A DNA stretch of 64,000 bases from Sphingomonas sp. Leaf34 (GTDB lineage Bacteria > Pseudomonadota > Alphaproteobacteria > Sphingomonadales > Sphingomonadaceae): NCBI RefSeq assembly GCF_001421805.1, contig NZ_LMLC01000003.1, positions 593,242-657,241 on the forward strand. Reading direction: 5' to 3'. The position numbers and the translations under genes are program-made. Numbering within the stretch: the first letter of the stretch is position 1; every line of letters starts with the position of its first letter. Positions 28,160-35,733 of this stretch are shown one piece after another. Below the pieces are notes generated by a model. It was not told the origin of the DNA. It did no database searches and saw nothing but the letters and a program-made list of their open reading frames with translations.

Positions 28160-28714
28160 CTAGGCTGGCGGTGCAATCCCGAGCCAGGCCACCACATCGG
28201 CCGCCAGCGCATCCGGTGTCCGACCTGCGTCCAGCGTCAGCGCATGCTCGTCGGGACCGGGGCGTTCCAGCGTCGCGAGCTGGCTGTCGAGCAGGCTAGC
28301 CGGCATATAATGGCCTTCCCGCGTCGCGAGCCTGCGCGCGATCTCCGCGGGCATCGTCTCGAGCAACACGAACGCCAATGGCACAGCAGAGGCGGCCGAC
28401 AATCGCTCGCGATAGACCCGCTTGAGCGCGGAGCAGGCGGCCACGGCGATGCCGCCGTGCCCTGCGCCCGACGCAGCATCACCGATCGCGGCACCGAGCC
28501 GGTCGAGCCACGGCCAGCGATCGCCATCCTCGAGCGGATGGCCCGATCGCATCTTGGTGACGCTGGTGGCCGAATGAAAGGAATCGCCTTCGAGGAACGG
28601 GCAGCCGAGCCGCTCTGCCAGACAGGCCGCGAGCGTCGACTTGCCGCTGCCGCTGACTCCCATCACGACGAGACCGCGGCGATGTCCGGACCTCTCTCGC
28701 TCTGCCTGCACCAT
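28160..28714 (-). CDS. gntK: Gluconokinase
   Basis: A 184-residue P-loop kinase that makes 6-phosphogluconate from gluconate and ATP, feeding the Entner-Doudoroff pathway. The Walker A motif is GVSGSGKST, followed by LEGDSFHSATSVTKMRSG, HPLEDGDRWPWL and CSALKRVYRE, all typical of GntK. I start at ATG 28714 (MVQAERERSG); the open frame extends upstream to 28987 but that part is not kinase-like. It faces the permease across the decayed regulator and is probably now expressed without its GntR repressor. Confidence 0.95.
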   Translation of the reverse strand: MVQAERERSGHRRGLVVMGVSGSGKSTLAACLAERLGCPFLEGDSFHSATSVTKMRSGHPLEDGDRWPWLDRLGAAIGDAASGAGHGGIAVAACSALKRVYRERLSAASAVPLAFVLLETMPAEIARRLATREGHYMPASLLDSQLATLERPGPDEHALTLDAGRTPDALAADVVAWLGIAPPA

Positions 28715-28929
28715 TCGCCCTCGTCCCACTGCCCCGTCGCACTGCCCACGTTGCACTGCCCACGTCACGACGCTATCGGGCGGCGCGACCGGATTGGCCA
28801 TTACGACCTTCGTCGTGGTCATTCTAGCCAGGCCATTGCAACCTTTGTCGTGTATGCCGCGATCTCCGTTCATGCGGTAGAATTGGTCGAACCGCCGGCG
28901 TGACCGGTCCGGAGCAACGGCCGGCGACG

Positions 28930-30275
28930 CATAGTATGAACACGGCTTCAACATCACCGACATCAACGCCGACAATGTCAGCCTCACGGGCCGCTACACG
29001 AAGGCAATTAACGCGACGCGGACCAATGGCAAGATCATCTACGCCAATGCGGCCGCGCGCGCCGCCCGTGCCAGCCGATTCACATTTTCGGCAGCACTCG
29101 ACTGTCCGATGCCGCTTCGCTTATGCCACGCCCACGGCAGGACCGTATCAGCATACCAGACAAACCCAGGATAGCCCCGTTACAAGAATGAGACGGGCAG
29201 ATACACCGTCCTCAACAGTTTTCTCGCGCGGAACCTTCCGATCCTCGATGCGAGGACGCTGGATCGCGCGAACGTTAACGCCGCAGGGCGCGCCACGGCT
29301 ATTAGACCTCGGGCGTCGTCTCTGCCTGTCAAGTCGGCGGGGCACAGGAAACGCCGCACGATAGGTTCCAATTTTGAACAGTGACGTCGCGGGGCGTCCA
29401 GGCGCAGAGCCTGTCAGAGTTGTTCGCGGCGCCGACCACGAAAACCGTCCCCAATTTTTTTTCAACGATCCGTTCCGTAACGCACAGGTGCTGATCATCC
29501 AGAACACGAGCGGCAATTCGGCACTGCGCTCCGAGATCGCGCAGAGTATCGAGGCGAACACAGTATCGAGGCGGGCATCGTGTTCTCCCAACTGAACCGG
29601 CTGCCGGGGTTGAGCCTGTCGTTCGGCGATCACACGTTCACCCCGAAGAACGTCGTCTCAAGCCCGTCCGCGGCGCCGATCGTCAATCTCTGCTCGCAGG
29701 ACAACACCGACACTGCGGCGCTTTTAACCGCACGCACCGCGGCCGAACTTCATCAGCGTACAGTCGTTCAGCCTTGCATCGATTAAGACCAACGGCTTCG
29801 ACATAGAGGGCAGTTATGAGCGGCGAAAACCGCTCGGAGCCGACGGCACGCTCCCGGTTCACGCGCGGTGGGTGCCGCCGGAGCCAATTCGAGCGCCACT
29901 CCCGAAACAAAATGGCGCGCCACGGAAAGCTACGACAACGAGCAGTTCAGCCCCACGCTGGAGCAGCGCTGGTTGAGCCACGGCGGTATGAGCCGCCAAG
30001 ATGTCGTCTGCTCGGCTGGCGCTTGTTCAGTATCGGCCAGCAGCAAGGCGACGATCGACTATGACCGGATTAAGCGCGCACGCGACTTCGACGTCGGCGG
30101 CGCGCTGAACGTCGCCAAGCGGGTAAGGATGTTCGTCGCGATTGCCAATCAGTTCGACCACGATCCCGGAGCATCGCCGGACCATCGCCGGAAACCAATA
30201 CAGGGCTCGACGTGAGCCCGGCATTGTACGACACATTGGGTCGGTCCTACCGGATCGGCATGCGCGCGGTTATGA
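28930..30275 (+). pseudogene. TonB-dependent receptor, heavily decayed
   Basis: Fragments of a receptor barrel appear in correct order but in changing frames: FNITDINADNVSLTGRYTKA (about 28950), FRNAQVLIIQNTSGNSALRS (about 29480), FSQLNRLPGLSLSFGD (about 29585), NFISVQSFSLASIKTNGFDI then EGSYERR (from 29746), NVAKRVRMFVAIANQFDHD (about 30105) and the terminal strand LYDTLGRSYRIGMR (about 30222). These match late barrel segments of Sphingomonas receptors; plug and signal regions are absent. The span is far too short for an intact receptor (about 2.5-3 kb), so deletions and shifts have both occurred. Confidence 0.75.
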
Positions 30276-30314
30276 CAGGTCCGATCCCTTCTTCCTTACG
30301 CTGGGGCGCCCACC

Positions 30315-31421
30315 ATGGATTTTGCACGACGCGACATCATCCTGTCCGCTGCCGCGCTGGCGCTGAACTCGGTTGCTTGCGGCGCGGCACGTTCAGACCG
30401 GCGGCTTGGCTATGCGATCGTCGGGCTCGGCGCGTACGGTCTCGACGTCATCATACCCCAGTTTGCCAATTGCACGCACAGCCGACTGGCCGCGGTCGTC
30501 AGTGGCGATCCTGCCAAGGCGAAACGCGTTGCGGACGAGCAGGGATTGCCCGTCAGCGCACTCTATTCCTATGCCACGTTCGATTCGATCCGCGACAATC
30601 CCGACGTCGACATCGTCTATGTCTGCCTACCAAATGCGCTCCACGCCGAATACACGATCCGTGCGGCGAAAGCGGGCAAGCACGTGATGTGCGAAAAACC
30701 GATGGCGGTCTCGGTCGCGGAATGCGAGGCGATGATCGCCGCGTGCAAGGCTGCGAACCGCCAGCTGATGATCGGCTATCGCTGCCATTTCGAGGCCTAT
30801 AATCTTGAGGCAATGCGGCTCGCGCGGACCGGTGCGGCAGGCAAGATTCGTTATGTCCGGTCCGAGCACGGCTTCGTCCAGCGTGACCCAGCGAAATGGC
30901 GCTTGAAGAAAGCCTTGTCGGGCGGCGGCTCGCTGATGGACATGGGCATCTACAGTCTTCAGGCGGCGCGCTACATGACCGGCGAGGAACCGGTCGCTGT
31001 GACCGCGCGCGAATCCACCGACCGCAGCGATCCGCGCTTCACTGAGGTCGAAGACATGATCGACTGGACGCTGGAATTTCCCTCGGGTGCGATCGCCGGG
31101 TGCCAGGCAATGTATAGCGCCAACCAGAACCGCATCCTGCTGATGGGCGACAGCGGGCGGGTCGAACTGGAGCCGGCAACGCGTTACGACGGCAACCAGA
31201 TGTGGCTCGGCAGGGACGGCCGTGAACGTGTGGTCACACCGCCGCCCGGCCCTGGCAAGACGCAATTTGCGGGGCAGCTCGATCACCTCGCCGACTGCAT
31301 CCTCGCTGGGCGCCAACCGATCGTCTCCGGCGAAGAGGGCCTGCGAGACATGCGGATCGTCGAGGCGATTTATCGCTCCGCGCGTGAGGCCCGCACGATC
31401 CGCCTCGACGGCCGAGCATGA
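30315..31421 (+). CDS. Gfo/Idh/MocA-family oxidoreductase (glucose-fructose oxidoreductase-like), probably exported
   Basis: A 368-residue NAD(P)-dependent enzyme. The N-terminus has a twin-arginine-like leader (FARRDIILSAAALALNS), as in Zymomonas glucose-fructose oxidoreductase, which is exported with bound cofactor. The Rossmann motif is VGLGAYGLDV; the conserved CEKPMA lies near residue 130, and GGGSLMDMGIYSL is in the C-terminal domain. The substrate is probably a sugar. Its neighbours (gluconate genes and gluconolactonase remnant) fit a glucose-to-gluconolactone step, but this is inference. The stop overlaps the ATG of the decayed cupin gene. Confidence 0.87.
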   Translation: MDFARRDIILSAAALALNSVACGAARSDRRLGYAIVGLGAYGLDVIIPQFANCTHSRLAAVVSGDPAKAKRVADEQGLPVSALYSYATFDSIRDNPDVDIVYVCLPNALHAEYTIRAAKAGKHVMCEKPMAVSVAECEAMIAACKAANRQLMIGYRCHFEAYNLEAMRLARTGAAGKIRYVRSEHGFVQRDPAKWRLKKALSGGGSLMDMGIYSLQAARYMTGEEPVAVTARESTDRSDPRFTEVEDMIDWTLEFPSGAIAGCQAMYSANQNRILLMGDSGRVELEPATRYDGNQMWLGRDGRERVVTPPPGPGKTQFAGQLDHLADCILAGRQPIVSGEEGLRDMRIVEAIYRSAREARTIRLDGRA

Positions 31422-31833
31422 TTGCGCGTTTGCTCGCCATCGCCTTTGGATCCGCGGCCGCACCGGCACAGCCCCCCGATTCGAACGGGTTGGCGTCGTC
31501 TGTCGACGTTGCCGCTTAGGTGGCGGGGATAGCGAAGGCGATAAAACCTGGCCAGGGCTTTGCGTGGCAGCCGCTGGTCCGCGATGGCGAAACGGTCGGT
31601 GACCCTCCGGCGCACTCGGATCGGGCCGAATATGCGGTAGTTATCGCCAGCGCCATAAGCTGATATCGGACGACTCGCTCGTTGCCGCGAAACCGATAAA
31701 GGCTAACCAGACCGAAGGCGACCGCATCGTTGGCGGCACGACGCGCGCGCTGCGGCCCGGCGATATCATGCTGATCCCGGCAGGCGTCCCGCACTGGTTC
31801 GGTATCACCGGCGACCACGCTGTGCGGCGGTAG
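31418..31833 (+). pseudogene. Cupin-domain protein, frameshifted
   Basis: An ATG at 31418 overlaps the oxidoreductase stop and opens a signal-peptide-like start (MIARLLAIAFGSAAAPAQ) that soon meets a stop. Further on, another frame gives the second cupin motif: GDRIVGGTTRALRPGDIMLI followed by PAGVPHWFGITGDHA and a stop at 31831. The two parts would form a small exported cupin, but at least two shifts separate them. It was probably cotranscribed with the oxidoreductase. Confidence 0.7.
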
Positions 31834-31903
31834 GAAAGCTTTACTATCCTCTCCCGCCAGAGGGGCGCGACGAGCGGGATGTTCTGAGCGGTGTTGCGCT
31901 CGT

Positions 31904-32107
31904 TCATCCCCACCAGCCGCGGTGTGACCGTACGCGCAGGATGCGGTCGTCCGCGGCGAGGTACAGCACGCCGCCCCCTTCGCCGAACGCGCAGTTGGCG
32001 ATCGGTACGCCGGTCGACATCACCCCTGGCGGCTCTCCCTCCGCAGTAAGGACGATCATTCTACCCGGCACCGAACACGCCAGCGTACTGTCTTGCGGGG
32101 CCTTCAA
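31904..32107 (-). pseudogene. C-terminal fragment of an SMP-30/gluconolactonase-like protein
   Basis: The minus-strand frame reads PIANCAFGEGGGVLYLAADD followed by RILRVRS, the closing strands of the SMP-30/gluconolactonase beta-propeller (the NCAFG..G..LY motif). Only some 60 residues are present and nothing upstream of 32107 continues the propeller, so the gene has lost its 5' part. Lactonase next to gluconate genes and a sugar oxidoreductase fits a former periplasmic glucose-to-gluconate route. Confidence 0.65.
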
Positions 32108-32296
32108 GCCATTGGTCGACCGGCACCACCCCGCGCCTGCATCGGTTTCGCATCAGGCCAGAGTCTTGCTCCGCGCGGCTTCGCGCACCGTTGCCCGTGC
32201 ATTGTTTATGCGTCAGCTAGAGCCGGCGAGACTTTGCTCACGGGACCGATCGCGTCATATTGACCGGATCGACCGCATTACCGGAATATTAGCGAC

Positions 32297-33916
32297 GTGA
32301 TGAAAAGCCTTTGCCGTTTCGCCGTGCTGACGTTGATCGCCGCGGCCTCAACGGGACAGACGCCCCCCTCCCGAACCCCGACGACTGCTCGTACTTCGAC
32401 TCCGTCTCTGGATCGGCCATCGGTGCAGTCTCCTGCCGACGTCTTTGGCCCGTTGTTCCGCACCGTCCAGCAAAGCCACGTGTTCGCTGACGGCAAGACC
32501 TTCGTCGACGCAGTGCCAAAGCGTGCGGCTGCCGCGATCGTGGCGGACTATGTGCAGACCAAGCCCGAAAACGCGGCGCTGAGGGGATTCGTGCTCGCCA
32601 ATTTCGTGGTGCCAGGCGAGAATGATCGCGGCACAGACGACCTCAGGACACATGTCCGGACACTATGGCCGCAATTGACGCGCCAACCCGTAGCGCCGGT
32701 CGCAGAAAGCTCCGCTCTCGCGTTGCCCGCCCCCTATGTCGTGCCGGGCGGGCGGTTCCGCGAGATATATTACTGGGACAGCTATTTTACGATGCTTGGC
32801 CTCAAGGTCGATGGGCAGCAGCTACTAGTGGAATCGATGCTAGACAACTTCACGAGCCTGATCGAGCGGTACGGCCACATTCCGAACGGCACGCGGACCT
32901 ATTATCTTAGCCGGTCGCAGCCGCCCTATTTTGCGCTGATGCTCGATCTCTCGATCAATTCTGATCCCGTAGTAGCCAAACGGCGATTGGCGGCGTTGCG
33001 CGCCGAGCATGCGTTTTGGATGAATGGTACGACGTGCCTTACCGGCAAGCCGGCATGCGCGCGCGTCGTGCGAATGCCCGATGGCAGCGTACTCAATCGC
33101 TATTATGACGACCGGGATACGCCGCGCGACGAATCCTACGCCGAGGATGTCGCGACCGCAGCCAAGGCTGCGCCGCGCCCCGTGGCCGAGACCTACCGTG
33201 ATCTGCGCGCCGGAGCGGAGAGCGGATGGGACTTCAGTTCGCGCTGGCTGCGCGATCCGAAAGCGCTGGCGACGATCCACACGACGGACATCGTGCCGGT
33301 CGATCTCAACAGCCTGTTGTGGTCCATGGAGCGCAGGATCGCCGAGCGCTGCCGTAATGCAGGCGATACGCCATGTGCCACCGAATTCGCGACCTTGGCA
33401 GGCAAACGCAAGACCGCGATCGACCGATATCTCTGGCAGGCGACGACCACGCGCTACGCCGATTGGGACCTGTCGATGCACAGCTCAACGGCCAGCATCA
33501 ACGCGGCGATGCTCGAACCATTATTTGTCGGGCTCGCGTCGCCCGTGCAAGCGCGTTCGGTGGCAAAGACGGTGCGCACATCGCTGCTTGCCGAGGGTGG
33601 ATTGCGGACCACGACGCTACGAAACGGCCTTCAATGGGACGAGCCCAATGGCTGGGCGCCGCTGCAATGGGTGGCGATCGCGGGGCTGGCCGCGAATGGC
33701 GAGGCCGCGCTGGCCAAGGACATCGCGCGCCGTTGGCTCGGGACGGTAGGGGCTGCCTATGCCGAGACCGGCAGGATGCTCGAGAAATATAACGTCGAAC
33801 AGCGCACGCCTGGTGGCGGCGGCGAATATCCGGTGCAGGACGGCTTCGGCTGGACGAATGGCGTGACGAGCGCGATCCTAGACCGCTATCCAGAACTGGC
33901 TCAGCCAGCCAGATAG
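32297..33916 (+). CDS. treA: Periplasmic trehalase (GH37)
   Basis: A 539-residue enzyme with an N-terminal signal peptide (MKSLCRFAVLTLIAAASTGQ). GH37 signatures are present: PGGRFREIYYWDSYFTMLGL and QWDEPNGWAPLQW. The acid Asp is in ESGWDFSSRW, and the base Glu in GGGGEYPVQDGFGWTNGV. It splits trehalose into two glucose molecules in the periplasm. GTG 32297 and ATG 32300 are adjacent possible starts. It is the first intact gene after the decayed region and stands alone. Confidence 0.95.
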   Translation: MMKSLCRFAVLTLIAAASTGQTPPSRTPTTARTSTPSLDRPSVQSPADVFGPLFRTVQQSHVFADGKTFVDAVPKRAAAAIVADYVQTKPENAALRGFVLANFVVPGENDRGTDDLRTHVRTLWPQLTRQPVAPVAESSALALPAPYVVPGGRFREIYYWDSYFTMLGLKVDGQQLLVESMLDNFTSLIERYGHIPNGTRTYYLSRSQPPYFALMLDLSINSDPVVAKRRLAALRAEHAFWMNGTTCLTGKPACARVVRMPDGSVLNRYYDDRDTPRDESYAEDVATAAKAAPRPVAETYRDLRAGAESGWDFSSRWLRDPKALATIHTTDIVPVDLNSLLWSMERRIAERCRNAGDTPCATEFATLAGKRKTAIDRYLWQATTTRYADWDLSMHSSTASINAAMLEPLFVGLASPVQARSVAKTVRTSLLAEGGLRTTTLRNGLQWDEPNGWAPLQWVAIAGLAANGEAALAKDIARRWLGTVGAAYAETGRMLEKYNVEQRTPGGGGEYPVQDGFGWTNGVTSAILDRYPELAQPAR

Positions 33917-33926
33917 TTTCTCGAAT

Positions 33927-34178
33927 TCAGCGCGGTGGCGGCATCCGCACATGGATGTCCGCGGCCGAGGGTATAACCCGCTTGAAAGGCGAAGACATCC
34001 GCACCCATCCGGCTCGCATCAGCACCAAGGCGGTCGCGACCGCGATCGCAGCCAAACCAAGCTCGATCTTGCGTAGCGTGTCGCGGTTGCGGTCTTCGGT
34101 ATTCCACACGCCGTCCCATTCTTCGTCAGGACGTTGTTCGTGGGGTGTTCGGTCGAAATCGGTATAGTCGCTATGCAT
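33927..34178 (-). CDS. Small membrane protein, function unknown
   Basis: An 83-residue protein with an acidic N-terminal half (about residues 1-38) and one membrane segment near 40-56 (ELGLAAIAVATALVLM). A strong GAGGAGA ribosome site lies 6 bases upstream of the ATG, which argues that it is real. It is convergent with trehalase and follows the CsbD gene on the same strand. No domain recognised. Confidence 0.65.
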   Translation of the reverse strand: MHSDYTDFDRTPHEQRPDEEWDGVWNTEDRNRDTLRKIELGLAAIAVATALVLMRAGWVRMSSPFKRVIPSAADIHVRMPPPR

Positions 34179-34203
34179 ATGCGGTCTCCTCAGACCGGGC
34201 GAA

Positions 34204-34231
34204 CCGGCGGAAGCTGATGGGCTCCCGCCGG
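34204..34231. terminator. Hairpin after the CsbD gene
   Basis: Arms CCGGCGG and CCGCCGG, with an inner AGC/GCT pairing and a 6-base loop, lie just past the CsbD stop on the minus strand. There is no clear T-run, so termination is probable but not sure. Confidence 0.5.
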
Positions 34232-34240
34232 CCGTGCGCC

Positions 34241-34525
34241 TTACTTGCCGCGAAGCGTGTTGATCAATGCGATGCCGAGGACACCGGCCACCGCTGCGGC
34301 GGTGAACGGACGCTCCTTCGAGAACTGGCGGACATAGTCGACCAGCGGACGGATGTTCTCTTCGACGACATCCTTGGCCTGACCGACGGTTTTCTGAACG
34401 GTGCCACTCAACTGATCCGCGGTGCCTTCGCTCTTAAGCGTGGTGTCGCCGGTCGCGGTACCAAGAGCTTCCTTGGCCTTGCCGCCAAAGTCGGTTGCTG
34501 CGCCTGCGAGGGTGTCGGTGTTCAT
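34241..34525 (-). CDS. CsbD-like stress protein with hydrophobic C-terminal anchor
   Basis: A 94-residue protein starting at ATG 34525 with TAGGAGA upstream. Residues 1-50 resemble CsbD (AGAATDFGGKAKEALGTATG and LSGTVQKTVGQAKD), a family of abundant, flexible, stress-induced proteins of unknown action. The C-terminus (about residues 68-92, RPFTAAAVAGVLGIALINTL) is a hydrophobic anchor like that of DUF883/ElaB proteins that dock at the inner membrane. The combination suggests a membrane-bound stress protein, perhaps under the general stress response. Confidence 0.85.
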   Translation of the reverse strand: MNTDTLAGAATDFGGKAKEALGTATGDTTLKSEGTADQLSGTVQKTVGQAKDVVEENIRPLVDYVRQFSKERPFTAAAVAGVLGIALINTLRGK

Positions 34526-34706
34526 GTAGGGTCTCCTATGTTGATCAAGGGTAGAAAACTTTGACCACGTCGATTTAAGATGCGCCGATCGAAGATAAAG
34601 ATGGAGCGTGTGGGTAACGTTGCCGGCGTCGTTACGATCCCCAAACGAGCCGGTTATCGACGATCCGGCACGACAAGGACTTCGAAAAGCGGTCATCGGC
34701 CGACGT

Positions 34707-35069
34707 CTAGAGCGGTGACGCGGGCGCGGTAAGGATCGCGGGGGCAACTGCAGCCTTGCCGACTTCGAAGAGCACCTTCGGATCCTTGACCTGCCCCGAT
34801 ACGCGGATGAAATCGCTTATGGTCAGCCAAATTGGGCTCGTATCGCCCTGACGCCAAGCCTTTGCGGCGCGACCCAACTGCTGGAGCTCGCCTAGCGACA
34901 GATTGGCTTCAAGCCGATCACCGACGCACTGCGACTGCGCGGGCTGGAAGGCATAGCCTCCGAGCAAGGTCGCGATCTTTGCGGAGGAGTTAGCGCAGGC
35001 CCGTAACGACAGCATGCCGGTCGCCACGCCTAGGATAGCTATACGACCCACAGTAGCTGAATAGACCAC
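34707..35069 (-). CDS. Hypothetical exported protein
   Basis: A 120-residue protein with a GTG start at 35069 and AAGGGG a few bases upstream. The N-terminus is a signal peptide (RIAILGVATGMLSLRACA); LRAC may be a weak lipobox. The mature part has two Cys and helical segments (LSLGELQQLGRAAKAWRQGD). Not recognised as a known family. It stands between the CsbD gene and a divergent monooxygenase-like gene. Confidence 0.55.
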   Translation of the reverse strand: MVYSATVGRIAILGVATGMLSLRACANSSAKIATLLGGYAFQPAQSQCVGDRLEANLSLGELQQLGRAAKAWRQGDTSPIWLTISDFIRVSGQVKDPKVLFEVGKAAVAPAILTAPASPL

Positions 35070-35282
35070 AAAACCCCTTTGCGTCGATGGCTACTACACG
35101 GTGCCTCGTTCGGAAGATTCGAGATATTTACAATGACATAACCCGCCTAGAGGGCATTTTATCCCACGTATTCATGCACTACCCCATAGTGCTGAAACAA
35201 CCATGCGCCCTATCTTGAGCATCGGACATCGGCTAGATTTAACGCCTCGCCGCGCTATGGGCGCGGCGAGCGATGGAGGTCG

Positions 35283-35714
35283 ATGATGTTCATCAGTGTC
35301 ACGCGGCTGAGGATCCGATCGCTGCGCTTCATGCCGGTGTTTATCGTGCAATTGCTGGGAACCAACGGACAGGTCAGACGCGCCGACGGCTTCGTCACGG
35401 GATCGTTGCTCCCCGATCGACGGCTGACGTTCTGGACGATGATGCTATGGCGCGACCAGACGGCGATGCGGCACTACGTCACGCATGGCTCCCATCTCCA
35501 GTCAATGCCCAAACTGCTTCACTGGTGCGACGAGGCAAGTATCGTCCACTGGGACCAGCCCGATCGGATACTGCCATCCTGGGACGAGGCTGATCGCCGG
35601 ATGCGCGCAGACGGACGTCCGTCGAAGGTCATGCACCCTAGCGTCGATCACCAAGCGCTCGATTTCCGGCCGCCGCGTATCACGCGCGCGACGCCGATCG
35701 CGCCGGCACCGTGA
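35283..35714 (+). CDS. DUF3291-like dimeric alpha/beta-barrel protein
   Basis: A 143-residue protein preceded by GGAGG. The segment LTFWTMMLWRDQTAMRHYVT followed by HGSHLQSMPKLLHWCDEA is the pattern of small monooxygenase-like proteins (DUF3291 / antibiotic-biosynthesis monooxygenase fold). It has no signal peptide. Substrate and partners are unknown. It converges on the LOV kinase gene with 19 bases between them. Confidence 0.65.
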   Translation: MMFISVTRLRIRSLRFMPVFIVQLLGTNGQVRRADGFVTGSLLPDRRLTFWTMMLWRDQTAMRHYVTHGSHLQSMPKLLHWCDEASIVHWDQPDRILPSWDEADRRMRADGRPSKVMHPSVDHQALDFRPPRITRATPIAPAP

Positions 35715-35733
35715 TGCGGCATTCCGTCTGATC

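Noticed and set aside
27334..32107. Idea that the decayed region is a mobile element or phage remnant
   Set aside because: No integrase, transposase, terminal repeat or tRNA end was seen; the broken genes are ordinary sugar-use genes.
34204..34231. Candidate for a small RNA gene at the hairpin after CsbD
   Set aside because: Only one hairpin, no promoter and no T-run to define a separate RNA; kept as a terminator only.
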